A stretch of DNA of 64,000 nt from Seonamhaeicola maritimus (GTDB taxonomy: Bacteria; Bacteroidota; Bacteroidia; Flavobacteriales; Flavobacteriaceae): assembly GCF_008056315.1 (NCBI RefSeq), contig NZ_VRKQ01000018.1, forward strand, positions 189,772-253,771. The letters run 5' to 3'. The notes under the pieces were generated by a model. The model made no database searches. It worked only from the letters and a program-made list of their open reading frames with translations, and was not told the DNA's origin. Positions 17,134 through 24,959 of this stretch are shown piece after piece. The position numbers and the translations under genes were made by a program. How positions within the stretch are numbered: position 1 is the first letter of the stretch; every line of letters begins with the position of its first letter.

Positions 17134-18488
17134 TTTTTATCTTTTTTTGAGGCTGTTTTAGCTTCTTTAGGCTGATAATAATTTGGAGGGAAACTGTTAA
17201 TCTGTCGCCAAAGTTCAAACCAAATAGGTACGTCTTCTAAAAGTGCAATTGTTTTAGCTCCTGAACCTACCCTTATGGCTTCAGGCCAAGAATAATCTTT
17301 GTTATCTGGAGCAAGTAAAACTCTAAATTTTCCATTATCACTAATAAAGTTTTCTATAGCCACAACCTCGGCACCATAAGTTCCATAAGAAACATTTGGC
17401 CACCCGCTAAATACAATTGCAGGCCATCCATCAAATTGAATACGTACTTTTTCGCCAATATGAAGTAGCGGCAAATCAATTGGTCTTACATATGTTTCAA
17501 CAGCTAAGTCGTATTGTGATGGCATGATACCAACTAATTCTTCACCTTCTTTAAAGGTAACACCAATACCACCAGTTAAAGCTTTATTAATAAAGCCACT
17601 TTGTGGAGCTGTAACATAAAGTAAGCTACTACGCTTTTTATAATTAGTATATGTGTTCTCTAATTTGGTTACTTGGGCTTGTGTGTCAAACTGACCAGAT
17701 TGAGCTGTAAACATATCGCTTTGTGCTTTCGAAATTTTATCTGCATAAGAAGCATTGGTTCGTGATAACTCTATTTTAGCATTTATGGCTTCATTTTTAC
17801 TGGCTAAATATTTATTCTGTTGTGAAATGAACTTAGCTTGAGTTTCTTGAAGCTTTAGCCTTTTTTCTTCAACATCCTTTATAGCTTTTAACCCTTCTTC
17901 TTGTAGGGTTTTAATTCTATTAAATTGTGTTTCGGCTATTTTTAAATTCGTTTTTGATGCTTCTAAATCTATGCTATCGCTTTTAACTTTTAGCTGCGAT
18001 TGTATTAATTTATTTCTAGTTTGCTCTAATTTTAAACTTTGCTCATCCTGCAATGCTGTAATCTGTCTGTTTAATGCTTCTACTTTACCTTCATAAGCAG
18101 TTACTGATGACGATTTTGCCTCAATTTGGTCGTTAGTACGTTCAACCAGTTTATCATCAAAGTAATCACTTTTTACTTCCGAAATTCTTAAAATGGTATC
18201 TCCTGCTTTTACAAAATCACCTTCTTGAACAAACCATTCCTCGATACGTCCCGGAATTTGAGACATAATATGTTGAGGTCTTTGGTTGGGTTTTAATGTA
18301 GTAACAATACCTTGCCCTGTAATATTCTGGGTCCAGGGTAAAAACAAAACAATAAAAAGAATAATAGCCGCAGCCAATAAAAACCTATTGAAAAATTTAT
18401 AATATTTTCGGTTCATTATATTCTCACCAGATTTGAATTTACTCAAATCGATTTTTTTGTTTAATTGGTTATGAGATATATTGAGCAT
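17130..18488 (-). CDS. HlyD-family periplasmic adaptor (membrane fusion protein)
   Basis: The 452-residue protein has a cytoplasmic N-terminus, a single membrane span (about 33-50, FNRFLLAAAIILFIVLFLP) and a lipoyl half-motif region (GRIEEWFVQEGDFVKAGDTIL). A long coiled-coil follows (about 115-285), then the returning lipoyl/beta-barrel part (VTAPQSGFINKALTGGIGVTFKEGEELVGIMP). It links the inner-membrane ABC protein to the TolC-like channel. The coiled-coil is long, which fits a type I-like exporter adaptor. It starts 3 bp after the ABC gene. Confidence 0.9.
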   Translation of the reverse strand: MLNISHNQLNKKIDLSKFKSGENIMNRKYYKFFNRFLLAAAIILFIVLFLPWTQNITGQGIVTTLKPNQRPQHIMSQIPGRIEEWFVQEGDFVKAGDTILRISEVKSDYFDDKLVERTNDQIEAKSSSVTAYEGKVEALNRQITALQDEQSLKLEQTRNKLIQSQLKVKSDSIDLEASKTNLKIAETQFNRIKTLQEEGLKAIKDVEEKRLKLQETQAKFISQQNKYLASKNEAINAKIELSRTNASYADKISKAQSDMFTAQSGQFDTQAQVTKLENTYTNYKKRSSLLYVTAPQSGFINKALTGGIGVTFKEGEELVGIMPSQYDLAVETYVRPIDLPLLHIGEKVRIQFDGWPAIVFSGWPNVSYGTYGAEVVAIENFISDNGKFRVLLAPDNKDYSWPEAIRVGSGAKTIALLEDVPIWFELWRQINSFPPNYYQPKEAKTASKKDKK

Positions 18489-18491
18489 AAT

Positions 18492-20156
18492 TTAGTTTTT
18501 AGATTTTACTTTACCCTTTTCTAAAGTGATGATTTCCTTACATTTATCCATCCAAACGCTACTGAAACTAACAACAATGAGTGCCCAGGGCTGGTCTTTG
18601 TGTGATAAATAATCAACAATTGCTTTTGTCTCCGTTCTATTAAACCTATCCAAAGCGTCTTCAAGAATTAATACTTTTGGATCTTTTAAAATTGCACGAG
18701 CTAGGACAATTTTTTTAGATAAAGAATATGACATTTGTCTTCCATCAGGATAAAGCATAGTGTTTAAACCTTCTGATTGTTCTTTTATAAAGGCTTTGAG
18801 TCCTACAACATTAAGGACTTCATAAATCTTTTCATCTGAAATATTAGTGTTTCCAAAAGTCAAGTTTTCTCTAATAGAACCTTCAAAGGGGGTTTCGTCT
18901 GATAATGATAACCCTAACTGAGACCTGTAGAAGTTTAAATGTAGACTGTTTATGGACATATCATTGACGTAAATATGACCAGAAGTAGCCTGAATAACCC
19001 CTGCAATCAATCTTAAAAGTGTAGATTTACCAGAACCACTTTCTCCTTTAATTAGTATTCTACTAGATGGAGTTATTTTTAATGAGATATCTCTTAAAAT
19101 ATGTTTATCTCTATTGTCAACTTCATAAGCCACCTTTTCTAATTCAATTTGAAAACCTTTTTTAAATTGAGGAGATTCTCCGCTTTGGCTTTCTAAATTT
19201 TTATCTACAATTTGGCCAATTTTTTCTAGTGAAGTTAAGGTGTCGTAAAACGATTCTAAACCTAGAATAAGCTTTTCAACTGATGCAATAACTAATATTA
19301 TGATGATTTCTGCAGCAACAAACTGACCAATATTCATTTCTTGATTTAGAACTAAAGCACCACCAATTAATAACAAACTTGCGGTTACAATAACCTTAAA
19401 ACTTATCATTTGGATAAACTGTAGCATCAAAATTTTAAAGTGACTTTCTCTTGCGTTAAGGTAATTATGTACTAATTCGTCATTTTTATTTATGCCTAAG
19501 TTTGTGCTCCCAGAGAGTTTGAAACTAATGACAGAACGCGCTATTTCTTGGATCCAATGAGCAACTTTATATTTGTTTTTTGATTCTTTTAAGCTGGTTT
19601 CAAGTCCTTTTATAGCTGTAAATCTGAAAACCACGAAAATGAGAATCAAAAGTAGGAGACCAAAAATGATAAAGAACGGATGGTAAAATGATAATAGTAT
19701 TAATGCAAATAATATTTGCAAAACAGCCGTTGGTACATCAATTAAAATTTTGGATAGACTTTTTTGAATTGTAAGAGTGTCAAAAAAACGATTTGCCAAT
19801 TCAGGCGGATAATAATTACGTAACTCCGACATTTTTATTTTTGGAAAGCGATACGCTAGTTCAAAAGAAGACCGTGTAAATATGCGTTGCTGTATGGTTT
19901 CAATAATTCTTAGTTGCATTAATTGCAATGCACCTGAAAATGCAACGCCTAGAGTTACCAGAATAACCAAAACTATCCAAGAGGTGGATATTTGAGCTCC
20001 TTGAATTAGGTTAATAATTGCTTGAATACCTAGGGGTAATGAAAGGGCTACGATACCTGCAAAAATAGCATAGTAAAAAACTTGTAAAATATCCCTTTTT
20101 TCTAATTGAAGCAGTCCAACTAAGCGTAACCAAGGGGTCATTTGTTTGTTTTTCAT
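18492..20156 (-). CDS. ABC exporter half-transporter with a degenerate ATPase domain
   Basis: The 554-residue fusion has an N-terminal six-helix exporter domain (about 20-310) and a nucleotide-binding domain (about 325-554), with no C39 peptidase domain in front. Walker A is intact (GESGSGKST, 371-379). Other motifs are eroded: the LSGGQ signature reads MSYSL before KKIVLARAI; Walker B ends LILEDA instead of LILDEA, swapping Asp and Glu; the Q-loop Gln is absent (LGLSLSDETPF); and the H-loop His is Phe (IVVSFSS). ATP binding may persist, but hydrolysis is doubtful by the usual rules. Substrate unknown. It begins 2 bp after the tetR stop. Confidence 0.87.
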   Translation of the reverse strand: MKNKQMTPWLRLVGLLQLEKRDILQVFYYAIFAGIVALSLPLGIQAIINLIQGAQISTSWIVLVILVTLGVAFSGALQLMQLRIIETIQQRIFTRSSFELAYRFPKIKMSELRNYYPPELANRFFDTLTIQKSLSKILIDVPTAVLQILFALILLSFYHPFFIIFGLLLLILIFVVFRFTAIKGLETSLKESKNKYKVAHWIQEIARSVISFKLSGSTNLGINKNDELVHNYLNARESHFKILMLQFIQMISFKVIVTASLLLIGGALVLNQEMNIGQFVAAEIIIILVIASVEKLILGLESFYDTLTSLEKIGQIVDKNLESQSGESPQFKKGFQIELEKVAYEVDNRDKHILRDISLKITPSSRILIKGESGSGKSTLLRLIAGVIQATSGHIYVNDMSINSLHLNFYRSQLGLSLSDETPFEGSIRENLTFGNTNISDEKIYEVLNVVGLKAFIKEQSEGLNTMLYPDGRQMSYSLSKKIVLARAILKDPKVLILEDALDRFNRTETKAIVDYLSHKDQPWALIVVSFSSVWMDKCKEIITLEKGKVKSKN

Positions 20157-20158
20157 GA

Positions 20159-20830
20159 TTAAGATTTCAAGGTGTTAAATACAAGGTTTTGGTAAAAATG
20201 CACTGGAGTAACCCCAGTTTTACAATCTGTAATGGATTTAAAATGATCCTTTAAGAAATGCTGATGTAAACTACCTTCAATGATTGTACTGGCTAAACTA
20301 GATGGGAATTCATAATCTGGATTTATGTCCTTAATCATATCGCGCAACCTATGAACAATGCGTTTATAAATAACAAAATATCCGTCTTTATTCTCTTGAT
20401 CTACCTCTTTAGTTAAGAAGGATTTGGAGTTTTCATTTACAATGATTTTATTTAAAGTTACTTCATTTATATGTGAAAACTTTGAATCTTCTTTAGTACG
20501 TCTTGCAATAATCTCAATTGCTTTTTTGAGTTTGTCAGTGGGGTTTAAGCTATGGGTTTCAAATACTAATTGATATTCAATCCATGCCCAATACCATGAT
20601 GATAAATAAACTAGAAGCTTATGCTTACTTTCAAAGTACCTGTAAATAGAGCTCTCATTTGAGCCAATTAGTGAACCAAGTTTTTTAAAGGTAAATGCTT
20701 CAAAACCTGCCTCATCAATAAGTTTAATACTATGCTCAACAATTCGCTTACCTAGATCTGATGATTCAGGATCTTTGACATAAATCTTTTCAGGTACTAT
20801 AATCTTCAAATTTGCAAATAGCTTATCCAT
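20159..20830 (-). CDS. TetR/AcrR-family regulator of the exporter operon
   Basis: The protein has 223 residues from the ATG at 20830. The N-terminal HTH region (GFEAFTFKKLGSLIGSNESS, then IYRYFESKHKLLVYL) is a clear TetR DNA-binding domain; the rest is a helical ligand-binding domain. A longer frame from a TTG at 20849-20851 can be dismissed because that TTG is the end of the promoter's -7 element. A 21-bp perfect palindrome overlaps the promoter and is the likely operator. The gene heads the exporter operon, so it is expected to repress itself and the transporter. Confidence 0.88.
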   Translation of the reverse strand: MDKLFANLKIIVPEKIYVKDPESSDLGKRIVEHSIKLIDEAGFEAFTFKKLGSLIGSNESSIYRYFESKHKLLVYLSSWYWAWIEYQLVFETHSLNPTDKLKKAIEIIARRTKEDSKFSHINEVTLNKIIVNENSKSFLTKEVDQENKDGYFVIYKRIVHRLRDMIKDINPDYEFPSSLASTIIEGSLHQHFLKDHFKSITDCKTGVTPVHFYQNLVFNTLKS

Positions 20831-20848
20831 AATTAATAAATTTAAGTG

Positions 20849-20873
20849 CAAAATTAATAGTAATACTATTAAT
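20849..20873 (-). promoter_or_regulatory. tetR operon promoter with overlapping 21-bp palindromic operator
   Basis: On the minus strand TAATTTTG (20849-20856) is an exact -7 element. The stretch 20853-20873 is a perfect inverted repeat with arms ATTAATAGTA around a central A/T. The operator overlaps the -7 element, the classic layout for TetR-type autorepression. Confidence 0.7.
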
Positions 20874-21031
20874 AAAGAAAATAAAGCTATTGATTTTATT
20901 AATCATTATTATAATAAAATCTTATAAACCAACAGGAAACAATGTTAATATGTTGTTGTTGAAGGTGTTATGTTATTGTGTAAAGAATGAGAAAAGGAAT
21001 TTAAAAGCTAACTGCTTATTACAATATCGTT

Positions 21032-21733
21032 TTAATGACACTCTACAGCACCATTCACTACGTCATAAACAGGAGCAGGAGAGATGTAAGGAATACCAAG
21101 GCCAAGGCCTCTAACAATAAATAGAGCTCCAATAATAATTACAAAAACAGGAATTGCTTTTTGAATTTTTTGCCTAACACTACCTTTTAAGAAGTGACTT
21201 ACATAAATAGCGGTGGTCATTAGAGGAATGGTTCCCAATCCAAAAAGTATCATATATAAACTGCCCTGAAAAGCATTACCACCTGTAATGGCTCCAAAAA
21301 CAGCCATATAAACCAACCCACAAGGTAAAAACCCATTAAGGAATCCAATAGTTAAAAACGTATCAGCCGATTTTTTCTTTAAAGCGTTTCCCAACGCAGA
21401 TTTAACTTTAGATATTAATTTATAAATGGGTTTTGAAACACCGTATTTATTTAGTTTGTGCTGCGGTATTAAAACCAAAACAATCATTAAAATTCCAATA
21501 GCTATTGATAGCTGTTGCTGAAAACCAAATAGATAAAGGCTCTTTCCTATAAGACCAAAAACCAACCCTATTAGACTATAAGCTAATAGTCTACCAATGT
21601 GATAAATAGTGATTTGAGAAACTTTTTTAAAGGAATTTGTTCTATCTACAGGAAGCATAAAGGCAATAGGACCACACATTCCCACACAGTGGAAACTTCC
21701 TAATAGTCCTAAAACAAATGCTGACAACAGCAT
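21032..21733 (-). CDS. SafE/TauE-like membrane protein of the cbb3 locus
   Basis: The 233-residue polytopic protein has about six membrane spans, with the conserved SFHCVGMCGP segment near the N-terminus and NGFLPCGLVYMA in the middle. It belongs to the sulfite-exporter-like TauE/SafE group that regularly follows ccoH in cbb3 clusters. The Cys/Met-rich CxxMCGP and PCG motifs hint at metal, perhaps copper, handling during oxidase assembly (inference). It starts 2 bp after ccoH and is the last gene of the locus. No obvious terminator is seen after it. Confidence 0.82.
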   Translation of the reverse strand: MLLSAFVLGLLGSFHCVGMCGPIAFMLPVDRTNSFKKVSQITIYHIGRLLAYSLIGLVFGLIGKSLYLFGFQQQLSIAIGILMIVLVLIPQHKLNKYGVSKPIYKLISKVKSALGNALKKKSADTFLTIGFLNGFLPCGLVYMAVFGAITGGNAFQGSLYMILFGLGTIPLMTTAIYVSHFLKGSVRQKIQKAIPVFVIIIGALFIVRGLGLGIPYISPAPVYDVVNGAVECH

Positions 21734-21735
21734 AA

Positions 21736-22185
21736 TTAATAATTTATAGATTCTTTAAATAAATAAGAATTTCCATTATATTGCCAATCAACTTTAATGT
21801 TCCAACGGCCATCTACCAAACGGGTGTCAGGTATGAGCAAATGTGGATTAGATAATGAAATGTCACTTTCAAAATCTAGTTGTTTGTTAGATGGCCTATA
21901 TAGGAACAATTTTCCTGTAATTTGTTTATAATCAATATTGCTTGGGAACAAAATGGTTAAGCCTTCCTCAGTCTTTTTGTATGTAATATTTTCGCTTAAA
22001 GCTTTTGCGTTTTTTAGTTTGTCAATTTCTTTTTGATACGCCAATTCTTCGGCATAATAATCTTCGGTAACTAAGTCATGATCATATTTGTCGTCAACAT
22101 TCATAGACACAATAAAGTACATTATAAAAGCTATAAACCCTATAAATGCCAGTACAATTCCTGTTCCCCAATTTACTTTCATCAC
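21736..22185 (-). CDS. ccoH: CcoH/FixH-family cbb3 oxidase assembly protein
   Basis: This 149-residue protein has one N-terminal membrane helix (about 7-27, GTGIVLAFIGFIAFIMYFIV), followed by the FixH pattern DHDLVTEDYYAEELAYQKEIDKL and a small beta domain. CcoH/FixH supports assembly of the cbb3 oxidase and acts with the CcoI copper ATPase. It lies between ccoG and the SafE-like gene. A copy of the dispersed intergenic repeat separates it from ccoG. Confidence 0.85.
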   Translation of the reverse strand: MMKVNWGTGIVLAFIGFIAFIMYFIVSMNVDDKYDHDLVTEDYYAEELAYQKEIDKLKNAKALSENITYKKTEEGLTILFPSNIDYKQITGKLFLYRPSNKQLDFESDISLSNPHLLIPDTRLVDGRWNIKVDWQYNGNSYLFKESINY

Positions 22186-22201
22186 TTTTGTTTTTTATAG
22201 C

Positions 22202-22280
22202 ATTTCCCTTCATACCTCGGGTCAGGCTTTCGGTAGTCGCTCTTTTCAAGGAGCTTCAACAATACCTCAATCCTTAATGC
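22202..22280 (+). repeat. Dispersed intergenic repeat, copy A (most diverged)
   Basis: It shares GGCTTTC, AGTCGCTC, GGAGCTTCAACAA and a CAATCC-TAA-GC end with the copy at 57649. It sits in the ccoG-ccoH gap. Its 5' end has lost the CGTTAC seen in the other copies. Confidence 0.6.
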
Positions 22281-22318
22281 AATCTTTTACTTCCGTCTTT
22301 CTACCTCCAATTAAGTGT

Positions 22319-23743
22319 TTACTTGTAACTTCTAGGGCCTAAAAAATTAGCCGTACAAGTTTCGATTAATTTGTCATCAACGTAAACACCTATTTTAATT
22401 TTATTTCTATCTCCTGTTAATGCCGAATTATTTATTTCAATAAATAATGTCCCTTCAGCTATACCTTGTTTTGGTACCGTAAAGTTATCACTGGTAGCAA
22501 CTAACTTTAAAGTCCCTTTGTGCGACGTCAATTTCAGGCTTACATCTTCTATCTCTTTAGTTGTTTTATTAACCAGCTTATAGGTAAAAACATTACTAAT
22601 TATGTTATTCTCTTTATGCTCATATAATTGTCCAGGAAGCCTCAAAACATTGGCTTCAACATCATTTCTTAAAAACAACATTCCTGTTAGAATACCAATT
22701 AAAATACTTAGTACAGCAATATAACCTTTCATTCTAGCCGACAGCTTAAAAGGTACTTTGTTTTTAATGTTATCTTCACTAGCATAACGTATCAACCCTT
22801 TTGGAAGATTGATACTCTCCATTATATGATCACATTCATCAATACAAGCGGTACAGTTAACACATTCTAGCTGTGTGCCGTTTCTAATATCTATTCCTGT
22901 TGGGCAAACGTTTACACATTGATTACAATCAATACAATCACCATGACCTAAAGCATCTCTATCTTCATTTTTTCTAAACTTCTTCCTTCCGCTAGGGCCT
23001 TCACCACGCTTATAATCGTAAGCAACAACAACAGATTTAGTATCTAAAAGAACGCCTTGTAATCTTCCGTACGGACAAGCAATAACGCAAACTTGTTCTC
23101 TAAACCAAGCAAAGACAAAATAGAATACAGCCGTAAAAATTATTAATGGGATTAATGTTCCCATATGGCTAAACGGACCATCTATTATGTATTGAATTAA
23201 CCTATCACTTCCTATTAAATAAGCTAAAAACACATTAGCAATCAAAAAAGAAAAAATTACAAAAATGACATGTTTAAGTGTTCTTTTCCTAATCTTTTCA
23301 GCATCCCAAGCTTGTTTTTTAAGGCGCATTTGTTTGCCTCTATCACCTTCAATCCAATATTCTATTCTACGGAAAACCATTTCCATAAAAATGGTTTGCG
23401 GACAAATCCAACCACAAAAAATACGACCAAATGCAACTGTAAACAACGTAATAAAAATGACTCCAATTAACATGGAGATAACAAACAGGTGAAAATCTTG
23501 AGGCCAAAACGGAAACCCAAAAATGTTAAAACGGCGCTCTAGTACATTGAACATTAAAAACTGGTTACCACTTATTTTAATAAATGGAGAAGCCAATAAG
23601 AATATCAATAAACCGTAGCTAACAAGCTTTCTTCTGTCGTAATACTTACCACTCGGTTTTTTAGGAAAAACCCAAGCCCTTTTACCTTCTTCGGTAATGG
23701 TGCCAATAGAATCTCTAAAGTTTTCTTTATCGGGGGTTTCCAA
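22319..23743 (-). CDS. ccoG: Cytochrome c oxidase accessory protein CcoG (RdxA/FixG)
   Basis: The 474-residue membrane iron-sulfur protein has several membrane spans, GRIFCGWICPQTIF, and IACPYGRLQG. It has two 4Fe-4S motifs, CIDCNQCVNVCPTG and CVNCTACIDECD, and a C-terminal Ig-like periplasmic domain (about 350-474). CcoG has been shown in proteobacteria to act as a cupric reductase that helps load copper into the cbb3 oxidase. It lies 77 bp after ccoP; a strong hairpin occupies that gap. Confidence 0.92.
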   Translation of the reverse strand: METPDKENFRDSIGTITEEGKRAWVFPKKPSGKYYDRRKLVSYGLLIFLLASPFIKISGNQFLMFNVLERRFNIFGFPFWPQDFHLFVISMLIGVIFITLFTVAFGRIFCGWICPQTIFMEMVFRRIEYWIEGDRGKQMRLKKQAWDAEKIRKRTLKHVIFVIFSFLIANVFLAYLIGSDRLIQYIIDGPFSHMGTLIPLIIFTAVFYFVFAWFREQVCVIACPYGRLQGVLLDTKSVVVAYDYKRGEGPSGRKKFRKNEDRDALGHGDCIDCNQCVNVCPTGIDIRNGTQLECVNCTACIDECDHIMESINLPKGLIRYASEDNIKNKVPFKLSARMKGYIAVLSILIGILTGMLFLRNDVEANVLRLPGQLYEHKENNIISNVFTYKLVNKTTKEIEDVSLKLTSHKGTLKLVATSDNFTVPKQGIAEGTLFIEINNSALTGDRNKIKIGVYVDDKLIETCTANFLGPRSYK

Positions 23744-23758
23744 TTGATTCGAGTTTAA

Positions 23759-23791
23759 GATTCCCTTTGTTCATTAAAAACAAAGGGAATC
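23759..23791 (-). terminator. Perfect 13-bp hairpin between ccoP and ccoG
   Basis: The arms GATTCCCTTTGTT and AACAAAGGGAATC enclose a 7-nt loop. No long U-run follows on the minus strand, so it may act as a partial terminator or mRNA 3'-end stabiliser rather than a full stop. Confidence 0.6.
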
Positions 23792-23820
23792 AGGAAATAT
23801 AGTTTAGTTGTTGTTTAGTT

Positions 23821-24759
23821 TTATTCTACTGGTACCTCTGTTTCTGATGTTGTTTCTGTTTCTGCTGGTGCTTCTGTTTCCGCACTTTCATCAACCCAAA
23901 CATCACCCTCTGGTCCTTTTGGATTAGCAGGTGTAGTACCTTGTAAACTTAATAAGTAACTAGATACTTGTGCTATTTGCGATGGTTTTAATTGCGATTT
24001 CCAAGCAATCATACCCTTCCCGGAACGCCCACCTTCAGAAACTGTTTTAAATACATTCTTAATACCTCCACCTAAAATCCAATTTTCATCAGTTAAATTT
24101 GGTCCAATACCACCACCACCATCAGCCATATGACAAGCCACACAGTTAGTGTTGAAAATATCTTTACCAGCATTTAAATCACCGGCCTCTGTTAATAATG
24201 TCACGGTGTTAATATCAACTAAATCTTTAGCTGTTTTTTTGTACTCCTCAATAGCTGCTTTGGCATCGGCTAATTCAGTTTCTAATTCATCAAATTGTCC
24301 TCCAGCATCAAAAACATGATATCTTAATAGATAAACTGCCGCAAAAACAATGGTGATGTAAAACCCGTACAACCACCAAGGTGGTAAATTGTTATCAAGC
24401 TCTTTTATGCCATCATAATTATGGTCTAGTATAATTTCACCTTCCTCCTCTATAGGTTTCTGACCAAGAAGTTTTGTGTATGTTTCTTTCAACCAAGTGA
24501 ACTTAAAGCCACTTTCTTTTTCAGCTAAAAATTTAGCTTTAGCTTCTTCATCTAATTTATGAAGCATTACATTTTCTAAGGCTCCTACTATAGCTTCAAT
24601 TGCTATTAAAATTAGAAGAACTAAAAACAGAAACAGCAAGACTACTGGGTATTCTATGAAGGCTGGTTTATCGCCTGAATCTATAAAGAATTCTACAACT
24701 CCGAAGATGATGAAGAATACGATGGGTACTCTTACCCAAGATGGAATTAATTTTCTCAT
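23821..24759 (-). CDS. ccoP: cbb3 oxidase subunit III with a single haem c
   Basis: The 312-residue protein starts with membrane helices (about 8-25 and 37-58) and a third (PPWWLYGFYITIVFAAVYLLRY). A single cytochrome c domain follows, with the motif C206-V-A-C209-H210 and a later GGRSGKGMIAWKSQL segment that supplies the axial Met. Proteobacterial CcoP has two haem c domains; one is the usual Bacteroidota form. The last approximately 25 residues are a Glu/Thr-rich tail. It overlaps ccoQ by four bases. Confidence 0.92.
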   Translation of the reverse strand: MRKLIPSWVRVPIVFFIIFGVVEFFIDSGDKPAFIEYPVVLLFLFLVLLILIAIEAIVGALENVMLHKLDEEAKAKFLAEKESGFKFTWLKETYTKLLGQKPIEEEGEIILDHNYDGIKELDNNLPPWWLYGFYITIVFAAVYLLRYHVFDAGGQFDELETELADAKAAIEEYKKTAKDLVDINTVTLLTEAGDLNAGKDIFNTNCVACHMADGGGGIGPNLTDENWILGGGIKNVFKTVSEGGRSGKGMIAWKSQLKPSQIAQVSSYLLSLQGTTPANPKGPEGDVWVDESAETEAPAETETTSETEVPVE

Positions 24760-24941
24760 AATGTGTCGTCGTTTTGGTTGTCTAAAGGAATATTACTAAC
24801 AGTGTTTATGTAGTCTTTTTTTGCGGTAAATACCCACCAAAACAGTGCTACAAAAAAGATGAAAAAGATGAGCAACGAGATAATAGGGTAAATCTCTATT
24901 CCCGTAATACTCTCCATATGATTTTTTACAAATTTTAACAT
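24756..24941 (-). CDS. ccoQ: CcoQ-like small cbb3 oxidase subunit
   Basis: The 61-residue protein has one membrane helix (about 19-40, YPIISLLIFFIFFVALFWWVF) followed by a short hydrophilic tail, at the ccoQ position between ccoNO and ccoP. Such subunits stabilise the complex. Identification is by size, topology and place rather than by sequence motif. Confidence 0.78.
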   Translation of the reverse strand: MLKFVKNHMESITGIEIYPIISLLIFFIFFVALFWWVFTAKKDYINTVSNIPLDNQNDDTL

Positions 24942-24959
24942 GATTACTAGTTTTGATGA

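Noticed and set aside
20890-21114. 74-codon frame next to the tetR promoter
   Set aside because: It runs into the 3' end of the SafE-like gene on the opposite strand and shows no domain.
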